DNA of 64,000 bases from Candidatus Latescibacterota bacterium (GTDB taxonomy: Bacteria > Latescibacterota > UBA2968): contig JAJDYX010000008.1 in the NCBI GenBank assembly GCA_022824945.1, positions 1 through 64,000 on the forward strand, written 5' to 3'. The position numbers and the translations under genes were made by a program. The notes below the pieces were generated by a model. That model did not search any database. It was not told where the DNA came from and saw only the letters and a program-made list of their open reading frames with translations. This document shows, in pieces, positions 30,202 to 40,697 of this stretch. Numbering within the stretch: position 1 is the stretch's first letter; each line of letters begins with the position of its first letter.

Positions 30202-31473
30202 TTATTGTTTGTACGTCACCCGACCACCCAGTATCGTTATTGTGGCCCGGCCTTTTAATGACCATCCGTGAAAGGGCGTGTTGCGAGATTTAGATTTGAA
30301 CTGATTAGCATCTACAATCCATTTGAGATCGGGATCGATGACTGTGATGTCGGCGGGTTTGCCGAGGGAGAGGCTGCCGCCTTCGATGCCGAGGATGCGC
30401 GCGGGTTCTATGGTGAGTTTGGCAATTGTATCTGAGAGGGGGAGCAGGTTGGTGTGGACGAGTTTGGTGAAGATGACACCGACCGCGGTTTCGAGGCCGA
30501 GTATGCCATTGGGTGCATTGGTAAATGCATCCAATTTTTCTTTTGTCGTATGTGGCGCGTGGTCTGTGGCGAGTGCGTCAATGGTGCCGTCCTGTAAGCC
30601 TGTGATTACGACTTCTCGGTCTTCATTGGAGCGAAGTGGTGGACTCATTTTGCCCGCTGTGCCGAGTACGCGCACGTCTTCATCGGTCAATGCAATGTGA
30701 TGGGGAGAGGCTTCACAGGTGACGGGCAGGCCCTCTGCTTTGGCTTTACGCACGAGTTCGGCAGCGCGTTTGACGCTGAGGTGCAGGATGTGGAGACGCC
30801 CTCGAGTTTGGCGCACGAGTTCGATGTCGCGTGCGTTCATGGCGGCTTCGCCTTCTGCTGGCATGCCTTTCAGGCCGAGTTCGCGGGAGACTGCGCCTTC
30901 GTGCATGTGCCCGCCGCGCGTGAGTTCAAAGACTTCGGAGTGGGGATAAACCGCAAAATTGTTGGCGGCGGCGCGCTCCAAAAGTTGACGCATCAAGGCT
31001 TCGGATTCTATGGGGAGACCATCGTCGGAAAATCCAATAGCACCTGCTTTGAGCAGGGCATCGGTATCGGTGAGTTTTTCGCCCTGCATTTTTTGGGTTG
31101 CACAGGCGATGGGATATACGCGGGCATCTGCCGATTTTGCCTGCTGGATGATGTATTGGACAATTTCTGGGCTGTCCATCGGAGGTTCTGTATTGGGTAG
31201 GCAGGCGACAGATGTGAAGCCTCCGGCGGCAGCGGCTTCACATCCTGTTTTGATGGTTTCCTTTTCGGGAAAACCCGGATCGCGCAGGTGGACGTGCATA
31301 TCGATGAGGCCGGGTACGACGATCTGGCCTGAGACGTCAATGGCCTTGGCTCTTGCGGCGATATGCGGTTCAATACGCGCGATGTGACCGCGCTGGATGA
31401 GCAGGTCGGCTATCTCATCACGATTGCTAGCCGGGTCCAAGATGCGACCGTTTTTGAGCAGGAGATCGGACAT
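30202..31473 (-). CDS. pyrC: Dihydroorotase
   Basis: [48 protein letters not shown]. Confidence 0.95.
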   Translation of the reverse strand: MSDLLLKNGRILDPASNRDEIADLLIQRGHIARIEPHIAARAKAIDVSGQIVVPGLIDMHVHLRDPGFPEKETIKTGCEAAAAGGFTSVACLPNTEPPMDSPEIVQYIIQQAKSADARVYPIACATQKMQGEKLTDTDALLKAGAIGFSDDGLPIESEALMRQLLERAAANNFAVYPHSEVFELTRGGHMHEGAVSRELGLKGMPAEGEAAMNARDIELVRQTRGRLHILHLSVKRAAELVRKAKAEGLPVTCEASPHHIALTDEDVRVLGTAGKMSPPLRSNEDREVVITGLQDGTIDALATDHAPHTTKEKLDAFTNAPNGILGLETAVGVIFTKLVHTNLLPLSDTIAKLTIEPARILGIEGGSLSLGKPADITVIDPDLKWIVDANQFKSKSRNTPFHGWSLKGRATITILGGRVTYKQ

Positions 31474-31497
31474 TGAAAAGGTTGTAAATATTCTCTC

Positions 31498-32799
31498 TCA
31501 ATCTGCGAAAACGGATTCAGGTATGCGGTCGCGGTAGGCTTCGATGGGCGGTAGATTGCCGTCGGCTTCCGTTTCGAGGGGACGCAGCCCAGTGAGAATT
31601 TCGAGGTCGTCGCGGATGTCGGCTTGCGCCAGATAGGCTTCAGAGGCTTCGACTTCACCCAGGTCGAGTGTATTGGGGATCCAGAGTACGCGGGCGTCTT
31701 CTGGCGCGATGAGGCCAATGGATTCGAGGGCGATGTCGAGGACTTCGGCGTCTGTGTCGCAGTGTAGCGGAACAGCACCTGCTGAAACGTGTTGTCCGGT
31801 GATGACGTTGGTATAGGTGGCGTGATAGTCGATTTTATCGACGAGACGCCGGGTGGCAAATTCGGCCATGCCGATGCCGGTAGCGTTGCCGTGTGTGGCT
31901 TCGGTGAGGTCGCGCACAAAGATGCGCAAGACGCGCGGGGTTTCGTCGCCCATTGCGCGGCGGTCGTTGCGCTTGCGCCCGATGACGTTGGTGTCCATGC
32001 CCGAGCCGGAGATGTTTTTGCCCATTTCGTCGATGATGAGCAGATCGACATCATCGAAAGGCAGCGAGGGACACCACGCTTTGGATTTGGCTTGAAGTAC
32101 TTTTTCGCGTTCTTCAAAGTCTGCCGCGGGAATGGCTTCGATAAGTGCGGTTTCGTCATAGCCGTTTTCAAGGGTGGCTACGCCAAAGGTGATGGGCATT
32201 TCCTCGCGCACGACTTTACCGACTAAGCGCACGATTTTGTCAAAGGAATGGTGGATGATGGCGCGGTGATACACCGAGGCGCCTTTGTGTTTGCCCAGGC
32301 CAATGAGCATCATTTTCATCAGTCCGCTTTCAATTTCGCCGGCAAATCCCGTGTGGGGTTTGACGCGGTTGACCACAATGACGTGATCGGCTTCGGATGC
32401 GTGTTTGTCAAAGTAGATGGGCATGCCAAAATCCGATACGCCGATCTGGACGACGTCCATCGACGATTTGATCGGGCAACCCATGGTGCCTTCGGTGATG
32501 CCATATCCGGCCAGGACCTGGGTTTGCCCCTCGGCTGTGCCTCCGCCGTGCGATCCCATTGCGGGTACGATGTAGGGAACAGTGCCAATGGCTTTCATTT
32601 CTTCGACGATGGTTTTGATGATGGTGTCGATGTTGGCGACGCCGCGACTGCCTGCGGTTATGGCGACTGTTTGACCGGGTTTGATCGCGGAACTGGGATT
32701 GATTTTTGCGATTTCATCGCGCACAGTGCTGGCGATGTCATCGACGCGAGGGGCGTCGAAGTGCTGGCGAATGCGGAACATTTGCGGGTAAGTCGGCAT
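31498..32799 (-). CDS. LarA-like (DUF2088) nickel-pincer-type isomerase family protein
   Basis: VPYIVPAMGSHGGGTAEGQTQVLAGYGIT...VNRVKPHTGFAGEIESGLMKMMLIGLGKHKGASVYHRA. Confidence 0.8.
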   Translation of the reverse strand: MPTYPQMFRIRQHFDAPRVDDIASTVRDEIAKINPSSAIKPGQTVAITAGSRGVANIDTIIKTIVEEMKAIGTVPYIVPAMGSHGGGTAEGQTQVLAGYGITEGTMGCPIKSSMDVVQIGVSDFGMPIYFDKHASEADHVIVVNRVKPHTGFAGEIESGLMKMMLIGLGKHKGASVYHRAIIHHSFDKIVRLVGKVVREEMPITFGVATLENGYDETALIEAIPAADFEEREKVLQAKSKAWCPSLPFDDVDLLIIDEMGKNISGSGMDTNVIGRKRNDRRAMGDETPRVLRIFVRDLTEATHGNATGIGMAEFATRRLVDKIDYHATYTNVITGQHVSAGAVPLHCDTDAEVLDIALESIGLIAPEDARVLWIPNTLDLGEVEASEAYLAQADIRDDLEILTGLRPLETEADGNLPPIEAYRDRIPESVFAD

Positions 32800-32826
32800 G
32801 GTTTATCCTCCTGTTGTGATTTTCTA

Positions 32827-33993
32827 TCACATGGATTCTTCGTAAAGGGCGGTTACGTCTTTTATCGTTGTTTTGCGCGGGTTTACCTGGATATTGCCGC
32901 TTTTCATCGCGTCTTCGGCCATGACATGGATGCCTTCGGCTTTTGCACCGGTTTCGCCCAATGTGGCGGGAATGCCCACGTCGTCGGATAGATTTTGTAC
33001 GGCTTCAACGGCGAGAACAGATGCGTCTATAGCGCTCAATCCATTGACATCTTCGCCCATAGCAGCGGCGATGTCGGCAAATTTCTCCGGGCATGCGTAG
33101 CGATTGTAGTCCATGATACGGGTGAGCAAGATCGAGTTGGCAATGCCGTGTGGCACGTCGTAGTGACCGCCGACTGGATGCGACATGGCATGTACGTTGC
33201 CCAGGCGCGTTTGTGAGAATGCGAATCCGGCCATGGTGCTGGCGATGATCATGTTTTGCGTGGCCTCGTGGTTGTGGTCGCTGTACGCGGCTTGTCGCAA
33301 GTTTTGTGATATGAGGCGGATGGCGTGCAGGGCCATGCCTTCAGAGATGGGGTTGGACATCAGGGACACATAGGATTCAATGGCGTGTGTCAATGCATCC
33401 ATTCCGGTCGCTGCGGCTATGGGCAGCGGCAATGCGACGGCCATATCGGCATCGAGTATGCCCACATCGGGAATGACATGGGGACCTGCGACGGTGCCTT
33501 TGAAGTGGTTGTCGTCGGTAATGACGGCAAAGGGCGTGACTTCGCTGGCTGTGCCATAGGTGGTGGGGACGCACAGGAGAAAGGGAATGGGACCGGGAAC
33601 GGGTTTTTCGCCAATAAAATAATCAGTGATTTTCCCTCCGTGATTGACGAGTACGCCCGAGGTTTTTGCCACGTCCATTGAGGATCCTCCGCCAATGGCG
33701 AGCAGGAAATCGCAATTTTTCGACTGGTATTGCGCGGCACAGGCCTCGACATTGCGGATGGGTGGGTTGGGTTCAACCTCGTCGTAGATGCTGTAGGCGA
33801 TGTGCGACTCGTCGAGTATTTCTGTAACGCGCGCGACAACGCCAGCCTGGACGAGGCCTCTATCGGTGACGATTTGTGCCTTTTTTACCTGTTTTTCATT
33901 TACAATCTGTGGGATGTTGCCAATAGTCCCTCGTCCCATGATGAGGCGCGTGGGGCCGTAATAACTAAAGTGATCTTGAAACGCCACGAGCAA
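32827..33993 (-). CDS. Iron-containing alcohol dehydrogenase
   Basis: FLLAIGGGSSMDVAKTSGVL; GMDALTHAIESYVS; HAMSHPVGGHYDVPHGIANS. Confidence 0.93.
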   Translation of the reverse strand: MLVAFQDHFSYYGPTRLIMGRGTIGNIPQIVNEKQVKKAQIVTDRGLVQAGVVARVTEILDESHIAYSIYDEVEPNPPIRNVEACAAQYQSKNCDFLLAIGGGSSMDVAKTSGVLVNHGGKITDYFIGEKPVPGPIPFLLCVPTTYGTASEVTPFAVITDDNHFKGTVAGPHVIPDVGILDADMAVALPLPIAAATGMDALTHAIESYVSLMSNPISEGMALHAIRLISQNLRQAAYSDHNHEATQNMIIASTMAGFAFSQTRLGNVHAMSHPVGGHYDVPHGIANSILLTRIMDYNRYACPEKFADIAAAMGEDVNGLSAIDASVLAVEAVQNLSDDVGIPATLGETGAKAEGIHVMAEDAMKSGNIQVNPRKTTIKDVTALYEESM

Positions 33994-34086
33994 GCTCCTC
34001 TGCGATTTTTATTTGTGCGACAGTAACTAAAAAAGAAAATGGTTTTTGGTGGTGTTGTCAATCAGATAAAAATACACTTAAGAGCC

Positions 34087-37026
34087 TTAGAACGATGTAC
34101 CGAGGCGGACATAGTAGCCGACGCCTTTTGGATCGGTGAACCGGTATGCCACGCCGAGGCGGTAGCGGATTGCCGAATAGAGGACGTAATAGTCGATGAT
34201 AATCTCGGTGCCAGCCGAGAGGAGTGGGCGCGATTGCGATGTGTCGTGCCCATAGGTGTTGGCGGCGTCGGCGAAGAATGTCCAGAAGATGCGGTTGTAA
34301 TGTATCGGCCACGCCCGCAGGCCGCGGTTCTCCAATGCGAGGGGGGCGCGGTATTCCAGCGATGCGGACCAGGCGTGCTGTCCCGACCGTGTTGATGTCT
34401 CGTATCCTCGCACTGGAAAAGTGATTGATTCAGCACCGCCGATGTCGAAGTAGCTGTTGTCGCTACCCGGTCCCCGAGATGCGCCAGCACTCGCGCGAAG
34501 GGCCAGGACAGGCGTTGCGAATCGGCGTCCTGGAAACCAGTGCGGCAGTCGCACATAGGTCCTGACGGTGCCTCTGATGTCATCTGCCGAGCGGTCGCTT
34601 GAGGAGCGAGAGAGGTCGTGGCGTCGCCTGACGCGGACGGAAAATGATGTGCCGGTCGCCCGTCCCATCTGAAAGGCGTGTGATCGGGCATTGGTGGCGG
34701 AGACACGCACCGATAGTTCGCTCAGGGTGCTGCGCGGATCATCGAGTTGAAAGCGATCCGTTGTCTGTAGCATGGAGTCCAGTACCTCTCGATCTTCTCG
34801 CATCAGTCCGCCGGCGACTGTAAGTGAAACACCGCTCCGCGCCCTTGGCCGCACCAGCGTCATCGATGCTGAGGCACGACGTTGTCGCTCGAGGACGAAG
34901 AAGGTGTTGTCGGTCTCTTGTTGTATTCTGGTGCCGTCTTCATCCCAGTTCTGCGATAACGATAACCCGAGTGAGGGGTTCCCCAGCCCGAGGTAGCGGT
35001 ACGACAAATTGCCCGCTGCTCTCCCGCGGGAAGAGGATTTAACTGGGAGGAAGATGCGAGCACCGATTTCGTATTCGTGCTGGCGCACGAGGTCGATCCC
35101 GGAGGTGCGAGCGCCGATGGATGTGCCGAGTACTTTAGTGCGGGGTATCGCCGTTTCTCCCTTGCGGTGCGCGGGTACTGCGATGGGGGAATTCCATGCG
35201 GGTATCCAGTAGTAGGGACGCAGGGTTTCAAGTGGCGAGTAGGCGCGCACCTGTCCCTCAGCGCGTCCGCGTGGTCTGTTGACGACCTCGATGTGTGTCG
35301 AGTCCGCGCGAGGCGCGGGTGGTGCAGCAGTGGGATTGAAGGGGATCCGTTCGATCTCCCAGCCATCGATGTGGTAAGCCGAAAAGTAGAGCCAGCGGCC
35401 AGACGGATCGACGCTGGGGTATGCCGCTCCTGTGCGGAGATTGGTCAGCATGATGGGGGGTGAGCTTTGCCCGTTATCGACTTTTGCAGCCAGTACGTTT
35501 GGGATGCCGCTGCGGTCAGATGCCCAGACCAGCCACTGGCTATTGGCACTCCATGATGGGGCGAAGTCGAGGGCACGGTCGCGGGTTACTTCACGGATGA
35601 GATTGCCGTGTGCATCGAGGAGGACGATGTCGTGAAGCCCCTTTGTCCAGCGGGTCGCCGCAATCCAGCGGCCATCGGGTGAGATTGCCGGGTACGCCCA
35701 GTGGATATCCGGGTCGGGAGGGACCAGCGTCTCGATGGCACCATTGCTGAGATTGACTCGCGCCAGCCCGCTGGTTCCTTCGCCTTCGGCGACGGCGACT
35801 GCCCAGCCTGCGGGGCTGACTGATGGGGCGGTTAAGCGGGCGCGCGTTGTGATGCGTCGCACATCACTGCCCGGCGTTACGCGGTAGAGGTCTCTAAATA
35901 TGCGGTGGGGACCAGCAAAGTCGAATTCTGCGAATACGATGTCGCCATCGGAGGCGAACGCGAATGAGGTGCTGCCGTTGGTCAGAGCTATGGTCGATTC
36001 ACCACTGCCATCTAATTTAGCCGATACCAGTCTGGCATCCGATTTTCCATCTGATCGGATGTAGTACAGTGTTTTGCCATCGGGCGATACTTTTGGGTGA
36101 TGTGCATAGCGGGCACCGCGGGTCAGTGCCTCTGGCTCGGTGATTGCACCGAATCTGGCGAGGTGAGTGTCCAGTTCCGCCGCTGCTGTTCGCTGTGTAT
36201 CTGCCCACGCTTTCCATTCATTTGTCAAGGTGACGCCAAAGGCGCTGCGCCCTGCGGCATCAAGGCGGTAGGGGATCCACTGTTTTTCCACTGCTTTGAC
36301 GAAGGCTATCATGTGGTCGTGCCCGTATTTTTGTATCAGGTGTTCGAAAAAGAGCGATCCGTAAGCATAAGCACGGGTGCCTCCCGGCCACTGGGGCGAG
36401 TTGCCACCCGCCTGGCCGATGGACTCGAACCGCCCTTCAAGAGCCGCTGTTCGCAGGACCATTTTGTGGAACGTTCCATGAACGCGCCCGGTGCCGGTCA
36501 GTGCGGATTCGTACCAGATGGCGATGCCTTCGAGCACCCAACGCGGGGTGGTGAGTGCTGGGAATGATAACGGTATCGGCACCCGTCCAAATAGCTTGCT
36601 TCTATAGCGGCCAGGTTGGTCAATGTGGAAGATGTGCGTCAATTCGTGTGCAATGGCGTATTCCAGCCAGTCGTTGTAGTAGGCAAGTCCGAAAGAGTCG
36701 GTAGGTGGACGGGCGTAGATGATGATCCGGTTCGAGGGCCACGGGGTTGCGGAGGCATTTGAGACGTCGATGTGATCGGTTATTGCAAGGTCAATTTTCC
36801 CATGTGGTGCAGCGATGAACTGTTTGGATAGCCGGGCATGCGCCCATTCTGCGCGTTCCGCTGCCCTGCGTCCCATGTCTTCGAGATGTGCGGGAAAAGT
36901 GACGCGAAAGTGTTCTGTCTCGAGCGTACGCCACGATTCATCCGGCGCAATGCGTTGCGCCGATGCCGTAGCTGTGCATAAGGCGATGATGGTGAGTACA
37001 ATTTTTATTCCTGCACCCATCCGCAA
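34087..37026 (-). CDS. Secreted HExxH metallopeptidase-like domain + PD40/TolB-like propeller + outer-membrane beta-barrel fusion
   Basis: Signal peptide; YAIAHELTHIFHID...WVLEGIAIWYES; repeated SPDG.. propeller motifs (HPKVSPDGKTLYYIRSDG, AISPDGRWIAA); C-terminal surface-antigen-like barrel ending in F. Confidence 0.8.
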   Translation of the reverse strand: MRMGAGIKIVLTIIALCTATASAQRIAPDESWRTLETEHFRVTFPAHLEDMGRRAAERAEWAHARLSKQFIAAPHGKIDLAITDHIDVSNASATPWPSNRIIIYARPPTDSFGLAYYNDWLEYAIAHELTHIFHIDQPGRYRSKLFGRVPIPLSFPALTTPRWVLEGIAIWYESALTGTGRVHGTFHKMVLRTAALEGRFESIGQAGGNSPQWPGGTRAYAYGSLFFEHLIQKYGHDHMIAFVKAVEKQWIPYRLDAAGRSAFGVTLTNEWKAWADTQRTAAAELDTHLARFGAITEPEALTRGARYAHHPKVSPDGKTLYYIRSDGKSDARLVSAKLDGSGESTIALTNGSTSFAFASDGDIVFAEFDFAGPHRIFRDLYRVTPGSDVRRITTRARLTAPSVSPAGWAVAVAEGEGTSGLARVNLSNGAIETLVPPDPDIHWAYPAISPDGRWIAATRWTKGLHDIVLLDAHGNLIREVTRDRALDFAPSWSANSQWLVWASDRSGIPNVLAAKVDNGQSSPPIMLTNLRTGAAYPSVDPSGRWLYFSAYHIDGWEIERIPFNPTAAPPAPRADSTHIEVVNRPRGRAEGQVRAYSPLETLRPYYWIPAWNSPIAVPAHRKGETAIPRTKVLGTSIGARTSGIDLVRQHEYEIGARIFLPVKSSSRGRAAGNLSYRYLGLGNPSLGLSLSQNWDEDGTRIQQETDNTFFVLERQRRASASMTLVRPRARSGVSLTVAGGLMREDREVLDSMLQTTDRFQLDDPRSTLSELSVRVSATNARSHAFQMGRATGTSFSVRVRRRHDLSRSSSDRSADDIRGTVRTYVRLPHWFPGRRFATPVLALRASAGASRGPGSDNSYFDIGGAESITFPVRGYETSTRSGQHAWSASLEYRAPLALENRGLRAWPIHYNRIFWTFFADAANTYGHDTSQSRPLLSAGTEIIIDYYVLYSAIRYRLGVAYRFTDPKGVGYYVRLGTSF

Positions 37027-37042
37027 TCTCTCGTACGAAATA

Positions 37043-39031
37043 TTAAAAATTGTGAAAGCCGTGTCCCGAACCGGGGAACCAGATGAGGTCTATGACCATG
37101 CCAACGCCAATGCCGGTACAGTAGCCAATTACTGTGCCGTAGAAAAAGGGTTTTGCGCGTTCGTAGAGGCGGGGACCGCCAAAATGGACGATGAGGAGTT
37201 TGGCTGCCCAGACCATGAGGATGCTCAGGGCGTAATAGCGCGGTCCCGTTGTGTATTGAAATGCGAGGCCGAGGGGATGCAGCGGCCAGCGGGGAAACCA
37301 GGTGCGCAGGCCCGCCAATAATGCGGCTATTCCCGCTCCGAGGAGCCAGATGCTGAGTTTTTGGAGGTCAAAAGAAGTTTTTTCGGTTTCGCCCAATGCG
37401 CGTCCAATTCCACCAAAAATACCCAGTGGGCCTTCCCAGAGTGTCCATGACCGCAGGAAAAGCGCGGAGTCGCGATAACAATAGTAGATGATGGTGGCGG
37501 CACAGACAAAGAAGCCCATGGTGAATGCGATGAAAACGACGCCACTTGTCCAGTGTTTGCCGCGTTCTGCGGGCACATCGTCCATCGCTTTGAGGTGGTG
37601 AGGCAATACCTGCATGGTTTGAATGCGTCCGCCGCCGTAGAATACGCTGCTGTTGACGAGGTGCATTGCGACCATTTCGCGGGTCGATAGGGTGGCTGTA
37701 CCGAGGATCGAGTTGACAAAGCCCGATCCTTTGATCCATACGGGGAAGAGATATCCAAATCCGCTGGCGGCAATGAATTTGGAGGTCGCAAAATATGCGA
37801 TGAACATCAATAGCAGATGGATAATTGCGAGAGAGAACGACATACCCAGGGATATGAAAAAGCTACAGAGGTACAACACGGAAATGATCAGGCCGATAAT
37901 GGCGAAGCGGTAGGAGATGGGACCATCGCCGCGGTCGCCTTTTAAGGCGGTTTTTGCGACATGTATCAGATGCCGTCGTGCGATCCATACAGACCAGACG
38001 ACGAGTACTGTCATTGCGCCGTGGCTTTCCAGGTTGATGATTTCTCCGCCTTTGGCAACTTGTCCTTCTAACCCGATTGTGAAACCGGTGCGGTTGATGA
38101 CGCCCATTTTGACGACGGCGAGAAGGCCAAAGAACCAGAAACTGAACAGGAGGTCCAGACTACACAAATATCCGAGGCCAATGACCAGGGGCAAGACGCG
38201 CAAATAGACGGGTGGAAAGCTCTGTGCAACGGTCATGGATTTGGTGTTGATGCTGTCGAAGAGCGTGATGCGGGGTACGTTGGGAAACCAGAAGTTGATG
38301 ATGTTCCATCCAATGATGCCCGCGGTCCAGGCAAAGCCGGCCCAGAAGACGGGGTCTCGGAAAATTTTGGGCAGTGCGCGCCCTTCACCAAAGCCCTCCA
38401 TGAGGTCCATGGGGAAATTGACGAGTGGGTAGGTTAAGCGTTCGGCATCGGCCCATTGGCGGTGAAAAATGGCGATGACAAAAAATCCAGCGGCCATGAA
38501 GGCGATTACGCCAGAGAACCACCATAAGACGGAGGGTATCCAGCCTGTCCAGGGAACGTATTCTCCCGTGTGCAGACCGAAGTAGAAGCGGTCCATGATC
38601 CAGGGCGTGGGTTCGGGAAATGCCCAGTGAGGCAGTTCATCTAAGAATAATTCTGCCCAGCGATTTTCTGGCGATGCAAAAAAATGCGGGGCGGGCAATG
38701 CGCCGATAAAGTATCCCATCCAGCCGACGCCGGGCATCATGCCCACGATCCACATGGTAGCAAAGATGACCATCATTTCGTGACGCGAGAGTACAGATTG
38801 AGGTGCTATCCGGGCGATGATCATGTTGATCACGACCCAGAGGAGGAATCCCAGGATGAGGGCGACGGGAAAACTGGATTTGACCATTGATCCCGCGTGG
38901 AGTACGATTTCGAGGACATTTTGAGAATAGGCCATCAGGCCAGCGGTGAGCAGACCAAGGAGGATGGACCGTCCGGTGATACGCGGGGATTCGGTCGGTT
39001 GGATTTGGGGATCGGGTTGCGAGATAGCCAT
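37043..39031 (-). CDS. Large polytopic membrane protein (DUF6785/OPT-like)
   Basis: 663 aa; many TM helices; MMPGVGWMGYFIGALPAPHFFASPENRWAELFLDELPHW; start at MAISQPDPQ. Confidence 0.7.
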   Translation of the reverse strand: MAISQPDPQIQPTESPRITGRSILLGLLTAGLMAYSQNVLEIVLHAGSMVKSSFPVALILGFLLWVVINMIIARIAPQSVLSRHEMMVIFATMWIVGMMPGVGWMGYFIGALPAPHFFASPENRWAELFLDELPHWAFPEPTPWIMDRFYFGLHTGEYVPWTGWIPSVLWWFSGVIAFMAAGFFVIAIFHRQWADAERLTYPLVNFPMDLMEGFGEGRALPKIFRDPVFWAGFAWTAGIIGWNIINFWFPNVPRITLFDSINTKSMTVAQSFPPVYLRVLPLVIGLGYLCSLDLLFSFWFFGLLAVVKMGVINRTGFTIGLEGQVAKGGEIINLESHGAMTVLVVWSVWIARRHLIHVAKTALKGDRGDGPISYRFAIIGLIISVLYLCSFFISLGMSFSLAIIHLLLMFIAYFATSKFIAASGFGYLFPVWIKGSGFVNSILGTATLSTREMVAMHLVNSSVFYGGGRIQTMQVLPHHLKAMDDVPAERGKHWTSGVVFIAFTMGFFVCAATIIYYCYRDSALFLRSWTLWEGPLGIFGGIGRALGETEKTSFDLQKLSIWLLGAGIAALLAGLRTWFPRWPLHPLGLAFQYTTGPRYYALSILMVWAAKLLIVHFGGPRLYERAKPFFYGTVIGYCTGIGVGMVIDLIWFPGSGHGFHNF

Positions 39032-39195
39032 TTTTTTCTCCGTAGTTAGAATGCGCGTAATATACGATGCCCAAATAGAGGTGTCAAACACATGGGGTTG
39101 TGTTTGTCAATTTGTGATATTGGGGTTATTATGAGGGGGCTGGGGGTTAAGGGCTGGGGACTGGGGGATGAGGATTTCACACTTCATACTTTCTC

Positions 39196-39450
39196 ATGGC
39201 ACGCAAAGATATTCGAACCATTTCGATTTTTTGTGCGAAATGTAGAACACTACTGTACAAATACCGCAAAGGTGGGCGAGGCGGGTTGGTGAAGTGCATG
39301 GTAGAGCGGATTGCCGAAGACCATACCCGAGGGGATATGAAATGCCCAAAATGCGGACAGGCGTTTGCGAGATTCGCGATGTATGGTGGGCAGGCCGCGC
39401 ATAAGATTATACAGGGAAAGGTTTTTATCAGGGGAATGAGTAGGCGGTAG
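39196..39450 (+). CDS. Small zinc-ribbon protein
   Basis: Two CxxC pairs: FCAKCRTLLYKYRKGG...MKCPKCGQAF. Confidence 0.65.
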   Translation: MARKDIRTISIFCAKCRTLLYKYRKGGRGGLVKCMVERIAEDHTRGDMKCPKCGQAFARFAMYGGQAAHKIIQGKVFIRGMSRR

Positions 39451-39473
39451 GATAAAAAAGGAGCGAAAACACG

Positions 39474-40667
39474 ATGGCTGAATTTGTCGCGAATTACGAT
39501 GAAGATAAGGTGCCCGATTATACATTGCCCGATCCGTTGATTTTTGAAGATGGGACAGAGGTCGGGGATGCGGCCAGTTGGCAACGTCGGCGAGCAGAGA
39601 TTTTGTCTTTATTTGAGACTCAGGTATATGGCAAGATGCCCGGTGCGGCGGGTATGCATTTTGAGACGCGGTTTTTGAATGGGGATGCGTTGGAGGGGAT
39701 TTGCAAGGAAGTTCGGGTTTACTTTATGAAGGATGCCGAAGAGCCACGGATGGATATTTTAATTTTTCTCCCAAGAGATGGTGATGGACCCGTGCCGCTG
39801 TTTGTGGGGTTGAATTTTGGGGGGAATCACACCGTTCATCCCGATCCCGGAATCGCGTTGTCCGAGCAATGGATGCGCTCGAAGACGGAGGGGGTTTTGG
39901 ATCATAGGGCAACGGAAGCAGCGCGCGGTACGGCTGCAAACAGGTGGCCTGTGGAGAGGATTTTGGCGAGGGGCTATGGTCTGGCTACGATTTATTGCGG
40001 CGATCTGGATCCGGATTATGACGATGGGTTTCAAAATGGCGTGCATCCGCTTTTTGATAGGCGAAATACTGGGGATGACTGGGGGGCTATTGGTGCGTGG
40101 GCATGGGGATTGATGAGGGCGATGGATTATTTTGAGAGCGATGAGGCAATTGATCATACGCGGGTTGCTGTGATGGGGCATTCGCGATTGGGCAAGACTG
40201 CGTTGTGGGCTGGCGCGCAAGACGAGCGGTTTGCCCTTGTGATTTCAAATAATTCGGGTTGTGGGGGTGCCGCGCTTTCCCGACGTCGGTATGGAGAAAC
40301 TGTGGGGCGGATTAATACCAGTTTTCCCCACTGGTTTTGCGATAATTTTAAGCGGTATAATGAGCGCGAGGACGATTTGCCCGTTGACCAGCATTTACTC
40401 ATTGCTCTGATGGCGCCTCGCCCGGTTTATGTTGCCAGTGCAGAAGAAGATCGCTGGGCGGATCCAAAGGGAGAGTTTTTGGGCGCGAAAAATGCCGATG
40501 CGGTTTATCGTTTGTTGGGAACAGATGGTTTGGATGCTGAAAATATGCCGCGTGTTCACGAGCCTGTTACAAGTCGAATTGGGTATCATATTCGCGTAGG
40601 TGGGCACGCAGTGACGGATTACGATTGGGATCGGTATATGGATTTTGCCGATAAACACTGGCAGTGA
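39474..40667 (+). CDS. Glucuronoyl esterase-like alpha/beta hydrolase (CE15-like)
   Basis: [43 protein letters not shown]15-like GHSRxGK nucleophile motif. Confidence 0.8.
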   Translation: MAEFVANYDEDKVPDYTLPDPLIFEDGTEVGDAASWQRRRAEILSLFETQVYGKMPGAAGMHFETRFLNGDALEGICKEVRVYFMKDAEEPRMDILIFLPRDGDGPVPLFVGLNFGGNHTVHPDPGIALSEQWMRSKTEGVLDHRATEAARGTAANRWPVERILARGYGLATIYCGDLDPDYDDGFQNGVHPLFDRRNTGDDWGAIGAWAWGLMRAMDYFESDEAIDHTRVAVMGHSRLGKTALWAGAQDERFALVISNNSGCGGAALSRRRYGETVGRINTSFPHWFCDNFKRYNEREDDLPVDQHLLIALMAPRPVYVASAEEDRWADPKGEFLGAKNADAVYRLLGTDGLDAENMPRVHEPVTSRIGYHIRVGGHAVTDYDWDRYMDFADKHWQ

Positions 40668-40697
40668 AGTTCGACTTAAAAGGAGAAGGGAATAGCT

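Noticed and set aside
32248-32991. 247-aa plus-strand ORF opposite the LarA-like/Fe-ADH genes
   Set aside because: Gly/Phe/Asp-rich antisense artefact spanning two real genes.
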